The position numbers were made by a program, and so were the translations under genes. 64,000 nucleotides of DNA, taken from positions 3,350,501-3,414,500 of the forward strand of contig NC_013173.1 in NCBI RefSeq assembly GCF_000023225.1, in the 5' to 3' direction. This stretch comes from Desulfomicrobium baculatum DSM 4028 (lineage in GTDB: Bacteria > Desulfobacterota > Desulfovibrionia > Desulfovibrionales > Desulfomicrobiaceae). Below are positions 1 to 7,130 of the stretch, one piece after another. Positions within the stretch are counted from its first letter, which is position 1. Every line of letters starts with the position of its first letter. The notes beneath the pieces were generated by a model, which saw only the letters and a list, made by a program, of their open reading frames with translations, was not told where the DNA came from and searched no databases.

Positions 1-789
1 CAGGGCGTTGTTGCGCGGCTGGTAGGCCAGGGGAATGAAGACGATGAATCCGGGCTTCTCGTCCTCTGCGGCGCGCAAGCGCTCCATGTGGTAGATGCGG
101 TCTTCCCAGGACTCGATGTGCCCGAAAAGCATGGTGGAATTGGTTTTTATACCCATGTCGTGCGCCAGCCCGTGAATATGCAGCCAACGATCGGCGGTGA
201 CTTTTTCCGGGCACAGCTGCTCACGCATGGCCGGGGAAAAGACCTCGGCGCCGCCGCCGGGCAACGCGTCCAGGCCCACGGCCTTCATCTCGCGGAGCAC
301 CGTGGCCTCGTCCGTGCCCAGAGTGTCCGCGAAATGGGCCACCTCCACGGCGGTGAAGGCCTTGACCACGGCCTGTGGCCGCACTTCCTTGCACAGGGCC
401 AAGAGATCAAGGTAGTATTGATAGGGCAGATCCGGGTTAAGGCCGCCGGTGATGTGGATCTCGCGGATGGGCTCGTGGATGCGGTCCGTGAGACGCTTTC
501 TGGCTTCTTCCAGTGAATAGGTGTATCCGCCTTCCTCGCCGGCCTTCTTGAAAAAAGCGCAGAAACGGCACTGGTTGCGGCACACGTTGGTGTAGTTCAG
601 GTGCTGGTTATAGACATAATAGGCCTTGTCGCCGTGCCGTGCGCGGCGCTGCTTGAGGGCCGCCTCGCCCAGCTCGTGCACCGAGGCATTGCGCGCAATT
701 TCCAGCGCGAACTCCGGATCGATGCGCTCTCCGGCTTTCAACGTGCTCAGGCGCTTTTTGGCGGCGCTGTCGAGTCCACTTTCAATCAT
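1..789 (-). CDS. mqnE: Aminofutalosine synthase MqnE (radical SAM), C-terminus beyond window
   Basis: Radical-SAM enzyme that joins 3-[(1-carboxyvinyl)oxy]benzoate to S-adenosylmethionine to give aminofutalosine, early in the futalosine route to menaquinone. I translated 263 residues from ATG at 789, which has GGACGA seven bases upstream; the gene runs off the left edge (family length about 370). The [4Fe-4S] motif CRNQCRFC has cysteines at about residues 70, 74 and 77, preceded by a YNQHLNYTNVC stretch. The fragment ends with the FIPLAYQPRNN block, which favours MqnE over its paralogue MqnC. Other menaquinone genes in the window (ubiE, mqnB, mqnD, polyprenyl synthase, UbiD-like) fit this pathway. 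MqnC is the main alternative. Confidence 0.85.
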   Translation of the reverse strand, partial: MIESGLDSAAKKRLSTLKAGERIDPEFALEIARNASVHELGEAALKQRRARHGDKAYYVYNQHLNYTNVCRNQCRFCAFFKKAGEEGGYTYSLEEARKRLTDRIHEPIREIHITGGLNPDLPYQYYLDLLALCKEVRPQAVVKAFTAVEVAHFADTLGTDEATVLREMKAVGLDALPGGGAEVFSPAMREQLCPEKVTADRWLHIHGLAHDMGIKTNSTMLFGHIESWEDRIYHMERLRAAEDEKPGFIVFIPLAYQPRNNAL

Positions 790-803
790 CGTTCTCGTCC
801 TTT

Positions 804-843
804 AAAAAAAAACGAGGCCGCACCCTTTAAGGATGCAGCCTCG
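804..843 (-). terminator. Intrinsic terminator after rpsA
   Basis: On the minus strand an imperfect hairpin (CGAGGC...GCCTCG arms, with inner GCA/TGC and CCT/AGG pairs) is followed directly by nine T. It lies between the rpsA stop codon and the mqnE start, so it separates the two genes. Confidence 0.85.
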
Positions 844-882
844 CGTCATGCTTATGTATAGCGGGCACGAAGCTGCGCCAGG

Positions 883-2664
883 CTATTCTTCTTCGGTCTC
901 GGCGTCGGTCTCGGTGTCGGCTTCGACTCCGGTCTCGGCATTCTCTTCCATCTTCTGACGGATCATATCGCCGAGGTTGCTGCCGGTCATGGAACCGCTC
1001 TGCGTGGTGCGGAATTCACCGGCACCGCCGGTGCGCTTGCGCTCAGGCTCCTGAGCCTTGAGAGAGAGTCCCAGGCGGCGCTCGTCGGCGCTGACGTGAA
1101 TGACCTTGGCCTCGATGGCGTCACCTTCGTTGAAGGCTTCCTTGGGGCTTTTGATCTTCTTCTTGCTCATCTCGCTGACGTGGACCAGACCTTCGATGCC
1201 TTCCTCAACCTCAACAAACAGACCGAAATCCGTGATGTTGGTGATGGTGCCGGTCAGCATGGTGCCCACGGGGTAGCGATTGGGCACGTCCAGCCACGGG
1301 TCGTCGGCCAGCTGCTTGATGCCCAGGGTGAACTTCTCGTTCTCCTTGTCCACGGTCAGAACCTTGGCGCGGACAACGTCGCCCACCTTGTAGAGCTCAT
1401 TGGGGTGACGGATCTTCTTGGTCCAGGACAGGTCGGAAACGTGAATGAGACCGTCGATGCCGTCCTCGATGCCGATGAACAGGCCGAATTCGGTGATGTT
1501 CTTGACGCTGGCTTCAAGGATGGTGCCTTCAGGATACTTCTCGGCGACCAGGTCCCAGGGATTGGGAGCGACCTGCTTCATGCCGAGCGAGATGCGCTTG
1601 CGGTCCACGTCCACGCCGAGGATGATGACATCCACTTCGTCGCCGGGGCGCACCATCTGGGAAGGATGACGCAGCTTGCGGGTCCAGGACATCTCGGAGA
1701 TGTGCACCAGGCCTTCAACGCCGGCTTCCAGTTCCACGAACGCGCCGTAGTCCACCAGATTGGTGACCTTGCCGGAAAGCTTGTGCCCTTCGGGGTATTT
1801 CTCGGAGATGTTGGCCCAGGGATCCATGACCAGCTGCTTGAGGCCGAGGGATACCTTCTTCTCGTCCTTGTCGAAGGACAGGACTTTGAGAGTCAGTTCG
1901 TCGCCCAGCTGGACCATTTCCTTGGGATGCTTGATGCGCTTCCAGGACATGTCGGTGATGTGCAGCAGACCGTCGAGGCCGCCGAGGTCGATGAACACGC
2001 CGTATTCGGTGATGTTCTTGACCACGCCGACTACGGACTGACCCTCTTCGAGGGTGGTCAGCAATTCGCCGCGCTTGCGGTCGCGATCTTCTTCAAGGAG
2101 CACGCGACGGGAAACAATAACGTTGCTGCGACGGCGATTGATCTTCAGCACGCGAAATTCGAAATCCTGGTTGACCAGGGCATCCATGTCCGGAACCGGA
2201 CGCAGATCGACATGGGAGCCGGGCAGGAAGGCCTCGATTCCCTTGATTTCAACAACATAGCCGCCCTTGATGCGGCGCACGATGCGGCCGACCACGACAT
2301 CGCCGGAGTCGAGCAGTTTTTCCAGTTCGTCCAGGACCTGCATGCGCTTGGCTTTTTCCCTGGACAGGACGATGGAGCCTTCGCGCTCATTTTTGCGGAC
2401 AACATATACGTCGACAGTGTCGCCAACTTTGACAGTCACCTGGCCGTTTTCCATGAACTCATCGAGTGGAATCTGACCTTCGGACTTGAAATTGACATCC
2501 ACGAGAATGTAGCTGTCATCAATCTTCACGACCTCGCCCGAAACGATCACTCCCTCTTCGATGTCACCGAAATCGGAGTTGAGATAGTTCTCGAGTTGAG
2601 ACTCAAAATCCATCTCCATGTCGAAATCATTCATGGACTCTGGCGTGGTTTGAGTGTTGTTCAT
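883..2664 (-). CDS. rpsA: 30S ribosomal protein S1
   Basis: Binds mRNA on the small ribosomal subunit and helps initiation on messages with weak Shine-Dalgarno sequences. The 593 residues hold six S1 (OB-fold) repeats: two divergent N-terminal ones that dock on the ribosome and four close RNA-binding copies, each with a GLDGLLHITDMSW- or EGLVHVSEMSW-type core. Length is slightly above the E. coli protein (557). The N-terminus and C-terminus are acidic. The start is ATG 2664 because GGGGGT lies six bases upstream; a TTG at 2682 would put this ribosome-binding site inside the gene. A promoter and a terminator flank it, so it is probably a single-gene unit. Confidence 0.97.
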   Translation of the reverse strand: MNNTQTTPESMNDFDMEMDFESQLENYLNSDFGDIEEGVIVSGEVVKIDDSYILVDVNFKSEGQIPLDEFMENGQVTVKVGDTVDVYVVRKNEREGSIVLSREKAKRMQVLDELEKLLDSGDVVVGRIVRRIKGGYVVEIKGIEAFLPGSHVDLRPVPDMDALVNQDFEFRVLKINRRRSNVIVSRRVLLEEDRDRKRGELLTTLEEGQSVVGVVKNITEYGVFIDLGGLDGLLHITDMSWKRIKHPKEMVQLGDELTLKVLSFDKDEKKVSLGLKQLVMDPWANISEKYPEGHKLSGKVTNLVDYGAFVELEAGVEGLVHISEMSWTRKLRHPSQMVRPGDEVDVIILGVDVDRKRISLGMKQVAPNPWDLVAEKYPEGTILEASVKNITEFGLFIGIEDGIDGLIHVSDLSWTKKIRHPNELYKVGDVVRAKVLTVDKENEKFTLGIKQLADDPWLDVPNRYPVGTMLTGTITNITDFGLFVEVEEGIEGLVHVSEMSKKKIKSPKEAFNEGDAIEAKVIHVSADERRLGLSLKAQEPERKRTGGAGEFRTTQSGSMTGSNLGDMIRQKMEENAETGVEADTETDAETEEE

Positions 2665-2696
2665 ATGTTTACCCCCTAACAAAATAAATTTGGGCA

Positions 2697-2725
2697 GTCC
2701 TAGCAGAGTGAATCTACCTTGACAA
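2697..2725 (-). promoter_or_regulatory. Candidate sigma70-type promoter for rpsA
   Basis: TTGTCA (2725-2720), 17-base spacer, TAGGAC (2702-2697) with TG upstream of the -10 box. It lies about 33 bases before the rpsA start codon, downstream of the rimO stop. Match by eye only. Confidence 0.4.
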
Positions 2726-2823
2726 CCAGAATAATCTCCGGAAAAATAACCAATTCATGCACATAATGCGTTGGCATCCAAAACCATTTTGCCGGCAAAC
2801 GCATTTTATGCCCCTCCCGGCGC

Positions 2824-4149
2824 TTACGCCAGGGCCACCAGATCGTACGTCTTGACCTCCTCGATCACGGCCCGGACCATCTTTCCGGGCATGACCGACT
2901 CTCCGCTGACATAGGTGATTCCGTCCACCTCCGGAGCCTGAAACCAGGTCCGGCCTTCGTAAAGCCCCGGCCACTCTTCGTGAGCCCGATCCACCAACAC
3001 GTCAAGCTCCTGGCCCTCGAATCCGGCAAGCAGATCCGCGCTGATATCGGCTTGCATTTCCATGATGCGGTCCCGGCGCTCTTCCTTGACCTCATCGGGC
3101 AGCTGGTCCGGAAGGATCGCCGCCTCGGATCCGTCCTCGGCGTAGTAGGGAAAAACCCCCAGATGCATGAATCTCGCCTCGCGCACAAACGACTCCAGCG
3201 CACGAAAGCGCGCCTCGGTCTCTCCGGGGTAGCCGACGATGAAGGTCGTGCGCAGCGCCGCCTCGGGGAAAAACTTGCGAACCTGCTCCACCACGGCCCG
3301 GGGGTCGCGCTGAAAGGGCCGCCCCATGGAAGCCAGGATATCCGGATGGGCGTGCTGCAGCGGAATGTCGAAATATGGGATAAAGGGCCTGCCCAGGTCG
3401 GCCAGGAAGCGCAGCAGGTCGCCGTCAAGTCCGGCCGGGTACAGATACATGAGCCGCATCCATTCCAGCCCGTTCAAGGGCGCAAGTTTTTCAAGCAGGC
3501 CCCGCAGGGCTTTTTGCCCCCGATCCCGACCATAGGCGGTCACGTCCTGGGCAATGAGCACCAGCTCCTTGCGGCCCTGAGCCAGGCAGCGCCGCGCATC
3601 GTCCAGAATCCCGGCCTCGTCCCGGCTGACCAGCGGCCCGCGGATGGACGGGATGGTGCAGAAGCGGCAGCGGTTATCGCATCCTTCGGCGATCTTCAGG
3701 TAGGCAAAGCTTTGCGGCGTGGTCAAAAGACGCGCCGCTGAAAACCCGCCAAGCGCGGCTTCCAGTCCCGGACGCGCATCTTCCCGAAGCTCCGCGAGCT
3801 CCCGCAAACGCTGTCCAAGCTCGTTCTGCCGGCCAATTTCCAAAAAAAGATCCACTTCCGGCAGTTCGCAGCGCAGATCCTGGCCGTAACGGGAGACCAG
3901 GCAACCCGTGACCACGAGGCTTGGCCTGGGGCTCAGCTCTGCCAGGCGCTGGGCCATGTCCAGGATGACCTGGAGCGATTCGCTCACAGCGGGTTCGATG
4001 AAGCCGCAGGTGTTAATCAGCACCACGTCCGCATCCTCGGGCTCGGCGGCGTTGACAAAGGACGCGCCAAACCCGCCCAGCATCCACTCCGTATCCACCT
4101 GATTCTTCGGACACCCCAGGCTGATGGTATGTATTCGCACTTGTTTCAT
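2824..4149 (-). CDS. rimO: Ribosomal protein S12 methylthiotransferase RimO
   Basis: Radical-SAM enzyme that adds a methylthio group to the conserved aspartate of ribosomal protein S12. The 441 residues show the expected order: UPF0004 domain from the N-terminus (SLGCPKNQVDTEWM, then CGFIEPA and a third cysteine in VTGCLVSRY), radical-SAM motif CDNRCRFC, and a C-terminal TRAM region. The start is ATG 4149 with TTGGAGGA just upstream. This ATG overlaps the TAA of the preceding radical-SAM gene by one base (TAATG), so the two are probably translationally coupled. S1 lies just downstream, so ribosome genes are clustered here. Confidence 0.95.
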   Translation of the reverse strand: MKQVRIHTISLGCPKNQVDTEWMLGGFGASFVNAAEPEDADVVLINTCGFIEPAVSESLQVILDMAQRLAELSPRPSLVVTGCLVSRYGQDLRCELPEVDLFLEIGRQNELGQRLRELAELREDARPGLEAALGGFSAARLLTTPQSFAYLKIAEGCDNRCRFCTIPSIRGPLVSRDEAGILDDARRCLAQGRKELVLIAQDVTAYGRDRGQKALRGLLEKLAPLNGLEWMRLMYLYPAGLDGDLLRFLADLGRPFIPYFDIPLQHAHPDILASMGRPFQRDPRAVVEQVRKFFPEAALRTTFIVGYPGETEARFRALESFVREARFMHLGVFPYYAEDGSEAAILPDQLPDEVKEERRDRIMEMQADISADLLAGFEGQELDVLVDRAHEEWPGLYEGRTWFQAPEVDGITYVSGESVMPGKMVRAVIEEVKTYDLVALA

Positions 4150-5183
4150 TATTCCTCCAATTCCACGGCAATGTCCGTTTCGGACCAGAAATTCACATTT
4201 TCCCTGACGATGCCAAGCCTGGCCAAAGCCTCGACGTTGTCCCGACCATGCCCCCAAAGCTCGCCGCCGCAACGTGAGGGCAGAAAAATTCTCGACACCC
4301 GGCCAGCCAGGCCGGAGAGCCGTTCTTCCAGATAAAGCCTGAGAGCCAGGGAGCGCGCCATGTTGCCGAAGGCCGGGTGCCAGGGGCCGGCCAGAAGGCG
4401 CTCAAGCAGTCCCGGCTCTCCGGCAAGGCCCAGGCGGATGACCCGCACTCCCGCCTGCCAGAAATCAAGCACGGCCCGGCCGCTCTCTTGCACAGCCGTC
4501 TCCAGCGGCCAGGGCGCGTATTCGCCCCGGTCGTAGAGAGCCGCAAGGCCCGTGCCCCGCACCACCACGCACGGATAAATGCGCACCACGTCCGGGGCCA
4601 GGGCCAGGGTCCGTCGCACGTCCTCCCTCCACAAGGGGGCATCATGTCCGGGCAGTCCGGGCAGGAGCTGGATGCCAAGCTCAAGGCCGGCCGCCCGGAC
4701 CATGTCGCAGGCTCCGGCGGCTACGGCCCCGTCATAGCCGCGTCCGCTTGTCGCAAGCACGGCCGAAGAAAAGCTCTGCACGCCCAGCTCGATCATGGAC
4801 ACGCCACTCCCGCGCAACCGCCGGAGGGATTCGGCATCCACACGATCCGGACGGGTGGAAACGCGTAGATGGACCAGGCCGCCTGGTCCCGCGAAGCGCG
4901 AGGCAAGCTCCAAAAAACGCTCCTGCCAGGCCAGGCTGAGGCCCGTGAACGTGCCGCCGAAAAAACCGAGTCCAAAAGCCCCTCCATCTTCCCGGGCCAG
5001 ACGGTCACGCAGAGCCTCCAGGGCATCTTCGAGCCTGAGCCCTCCAAGGCCGGTCTGGGCATGCTGATCACAGAAAACGCAACGGCTCGGACAACCGGCA
5101 AAAGGCAGAAAAACCGGAAGAAGCTTCAGCCTCTTTTGCACTGGTTCGGGATGGGGAAAACGATGGCTAAAAATTTTTGTCAT
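4149..5183 (-). CDS. Uncharacterised radical SAM protein coupled to rimO
   Basis: A 344-residue radical-SAM protein of unknown substrate. CPSRCVFC near residue 30 is the iron-sulfur/SAM motif, and the barrel continues with GFFGGTFTGL, IELGVQSF and a GIQLLPGLPG block. A later stretch with HPAFGNMARS resembles the C-terminal part seen in Elp3/COG1243-like radical-SAM proteins. It is not an HemN by sequence order. The gene overlaps rimO (TAATG). Start ATG 5183 is the most conservative choice, but no good ribosome-binding site is visible; an alternative start at 5249 would add a phenylalanine-rich stretch. Function is not inferred beyond the family. Confidence 0.75.
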   Translation of the reverse strand: MTKIFSHRFPHPEPVQKRLKLLPVFLPFAGCPSRCVFCDQHAQTGLGGLRLEDALEALRDRLAREDGGAFGLGFFGGTFTGLSLAWQERFLELASRFAGPGGLVHLRVSTRPDRVDAESLRRLRGSGVSMIELGVQSFSSAVLATSGRGYDGAVAAGACDMVRAAGLELGIQLLPGLPGHDAPLWREDVRRTLALAPDVVRIYPCVVVRGTGLAALYDRGEYAPWPLETAVQESGRAVLDFWQAGVRVIRLGLAGEPGLLERLLAGPWHPAFGNMARSLALRLYLEERLSGLAGRVSRIFLPSRCGGELWGHGRDNVEALARLGIVRENVNFWSETDIAVELEE

Positions 5184-5249
5184 ATTTGCCAAAAAGAAAA
5201 AAAAACAAGCTGTTAGGCTTGAAAAAAAAACCCACGTTGGATATTGCAC

Positions 5250-5277
5250 ATTTTAGAATAGCCATTTCAAGCGGCAA
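5250..5277 (-). promoter_or_regulatory. Candidate promoter for the radical SAM-rimO operon
   Basis: TTGCCG (5277-5272), 16-base spacer, TAAAAT (5255-5250) on the minus strand, about 65 bases before the start codon. Supported by pattern only. Confidence 0.35.
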
Positions 5278-5362
5278 CTTACGACCATTCTTCCACAAAT
5301 CGCTTTTATTACAGGAAGATAGACATACCGTCATCCGGGAGCTTCCCGGACCAGGAGGATTG

Positions 5363-5656
5363 ATGAGCAACAATACACTGACAAAAGCAGAAATTGTCGA
5401 CAGCATTTACGAAAAATCAGAGCGCAATCGGGCCGAGGTCAAAGCACAGGTCGAAACCATGCTCGACATCATGAAGGAAGCGGTCAAAAAAGACCACTCC
5501 CTTCTTATCAGCGGATTCGGCAAGTTCGAAGCCTACGAAAAAGACGCGCGCAAGGGCCGCAACCCCCAGACCAGCGAATCCATAATCCTGTCCGAGCGCA
5601 AGGTTGTGGTCTTCCGCATTTCGCGCAAGCTGCGAGCCGAGCTCAATCCGCAATAA
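5363..5656 (+). CDS. ihfA: Integration host factor alpha-type DNA-bending protein
   Basis: HU/IHF family protein, 97 residues. It has the N-terminal helical dimer part, the SGFGKFEAYEKDARKGRNPQ segment that leads into the DNA-embracing arms (with the RNP motif), and a C-terminal VVFRISRKLR strand and helix. The arm sequence and the ending are closer to IHF-alpha than to HU. IHF bends DNA in the minor groove and assists recombination, replication and sigma54 promoters; the window also encodes an NtrC-type activator. AGGAGG lies four bases before ATG 5363. Its 3' end overlaps rlpA tail to tail by 14 bases. Confidence 0.85.
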   Translation: MSNNTLTKAEIVDSIYEKSERNRAEVKAQVETMLDIMKEAVKKDHSLLISGFGKFEAYEKDARKGRNPQTSESIILSERKVVVFRISRKLRAELNPQ

Positions 5657-6419
5657 TAAAGCATCCCGGGCTTTCTTTGGTCAAACGAAGCCGCATTGAT
5701 TCCGCTTCGCCCAGGCTGGAGAAAGCCCCGACCTGCACCCGCCAAAACGTGGTGCCGTGCAGCTCGCCCTTCACGATCCTGGTGCCCGCAAAGCCCCGGG
5801 CAAGAAGACGCGATCTGAGCCTGCGCGCATTCTCTTCGACCACGAACGCCCCATACTGCACATAGAACGGCCCCACATACTGAATGCGCTGCCCGGCGAT
5901 GGTCTGCAGACTGACCCGCGCCGTACCCGGGCCGACAACTCCCAGCACGCTCGCCGCCGCATAGGACAGATCAATGATGCGATTGCCCACGAATGGCCCG
6001 CGATCGTTGACCCGCACTTCGGTCGTTCGCCCGTTGTCCAGATTCCTGACCACCAGACGCGTGTGCATGGGCAGGATGCGATGCGCGGCCGTCATCTGGT
6101 ACATGTCGTAGCGCTCGCCGTTGGCCGTCTTTTTGCCGTGAAAATCCGTACCATACCATGAAGCGACACCGGTTTCGGCGTATCCTTCTGCCGAGCCCAG
6201 GGGATAATAGGTCTGCCCGAGCACGGTGTAGGGTTTGTAGGTTCCCTTCTTGCCCGTAGGCGAGGAAGGCTGCGTCTTCTTTGAAGGAGCCGGGGGAATG
6301 CTGACTCCGGGGACATACCTCGAGCCGCATCCGCTTAAGGCCGCGCACAAAAACGCGATGGCCAGCACTGCGACCAGCCATCCGCAACCACCACGTCCCG
6401 ACAACAGGCCCGGGCTCAT
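5643..6419 (-). CDS. rlpA: RlpA-family septal ring lytic transglycosylase lipoprotein with SPOR domain
   Basis: A 258-residue outer-membrane lipoprotein predicted to cleave denuded glycan strands at the septum. A hydrophobic signal segment is followed by the lipobox LSGC (cysteine near residue 31). Next is a double-psi beta-barrel: GVASWYGTDFHGKKTANGE, RVNDRGPFVGNRIIDLS, with the catalytic Asp in the last block. The C-terminal 75 residues form a SPOR-like peptidoglycan-binding repeat (VQYGAFVVEENARRLRSRL, WRVQVGAFSS). The start ATG overlaps the preceding gene's TGA (ATGA), so the two form an operon. Confidence 0.92.
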   Translation of the reverse strand: MSPGLLSGRGGCGWLVAVLAIAFLCAALSGCGSRYVPGVSIPPAPSKKTQPSSPTGKKGTYKPYTVLGQTYYPLGSAEGYAETGVASWYGTDFHGKKTANGERYDMYQMTAAHRILPMHTRLVVRNLDNGRTTEVRVNDRGPFVGNRIIDLSYAAASVLGVVGPGTARVSLQTIAGQRIQYVGPFYVQYGAFVVEENARRLRSRLLARGFAGTRIVKGELHGTTFWRVQVGAFSSLGEAESMRLRLTKESPGCFIIAD

Positions 6420-7024
6420 CCAGCGTTCATCCTTACGACAAGGGTGATGTCTTCGCAGGCACCGGCCAGAATTTCTCGAACCTCGGCGAGGCTAACGGGG
6501 GCTTCGTTCCACTCGCAATCGCACTGCTGCAAATCGATTTCCTGGTCATCCACATATTGCAGCACGGCCTGCGGCGAGACGACAACCCCGCGCATGAGGA
6601 CAGGCTTGAAGCAGTCCAGCGCCACGAAGTTGAACATCTTGACCACAGCCACTCCGCCCGTGCGCTTCTCCTCGTCATGCCGGCTGACCAGGTCGGGGCG
6701 AAAAGCCCGGATGGGGCTCGACCGACGCAGGGCGATGCCGCAGAGGCCCGGCATGGTGCCGCTCATGCCCAATTCGTCGCCGTCGCCGACAAGCTCTTCG
6801 CGCCACTCGTCCACAGGCGCGTTGTTGAGAAAAAGCCCTGGAACGCTGTTGGTGGCATAATCCACATCCATGCCGAGAATTTCGGTCATGAAATCACGCA
6901 CGCTGACCGCCTGTTCAAGGAAAACACCCACTCCGCGTCGCAGCAAACCGTGCCAGACCGTAGCAGAAGTTTCCGGGATTGTCAGAATCAATTGATTCGA
7001 CGTCGCACAAGTTATGTCACCCAT
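6416..7024 (-). CDS. Conserved hypothetical protein, possible MoaD-like internal segment
   Basis: A 202-residue soluble protein that I do not recognise. The stretch near residues 65-95 contains LFLNNAPVDEW followed by GDGDELGMSGTMPGLCG, which resembles the LNG...DGDEV...GG end of MoaD/ThiS ubiquitin-like sulfur carriers, but the protein continues past it, so this is only a hint. Two cysteines lie in QQCDCEW. It is transcribed divergently from the tungsten aldehyde oxidoreductase 106 bases away and overlaps rlpA (ATGA). ATG 7024 has GGAG nine bases upstream; a longer reading frame to 7114 lacks such a site. Confidence 0.6.
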   Translation of the reverse strand: MGDITCATSNQLILTIPETSATVWHGLLRRGVGVFLEQAVSVRDFMTEILGMDVDYATNSVPGLFLNNAPVDEWREELVGDGDELGMSGTMPGLCGIALRRSSPIRAFRPDLVSRHDEEKRTGGVAVVKMFNFVALDCFKPVLMRGVVVSPQAVLQYVDDQEIDLQQCDCEWNEAPVSLAEVREILAGACEDITLVVRMNAG

Positions 7025-7044
7025 GACATATGTCTCCTTTTTTC

Positions 7045-7075
7045 TTGACTTTCTGCAAAGACTGTCTGCTAACAT
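7045..7075 (+). promoter_or_regulatory. Candidate promoter for aldehyde oxidoreductase
   Basis: TTGACT (7045-7050) followed by TGCTAACAT with the -10-like TAACAT at 7070-7075. The 19-base spacing is long, so this is weak; it is the only sigma70-like pair in the 106-base divergent gap. Confidence 0.3.
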
Positions 7076-7130
7076 GCCCTGAAAAGCAAGTTCAACACGC
7101 GCAAATGCGCTCAACCTTCAAGGAGCATGC

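Noticed and set aside
1096-2679. 527-residue open frame on the plus strand
   Set aside because: It is the antisense of rpsA; GC-rich codon bias keeps the opposite frame open. No ribosome-binding site or recognisable domain.
2719-2724. TTGACA on the plus strand upstream of rpsA
   Set aside because: No matching -10 box at the right distance and no plus-strand gene to serve.
5237-5259. TTGGAT and TAGAAT as a promoter for ihfA
   Set aside because: Spacing is only 11 bases, incompatible with a sigma70 promoter.
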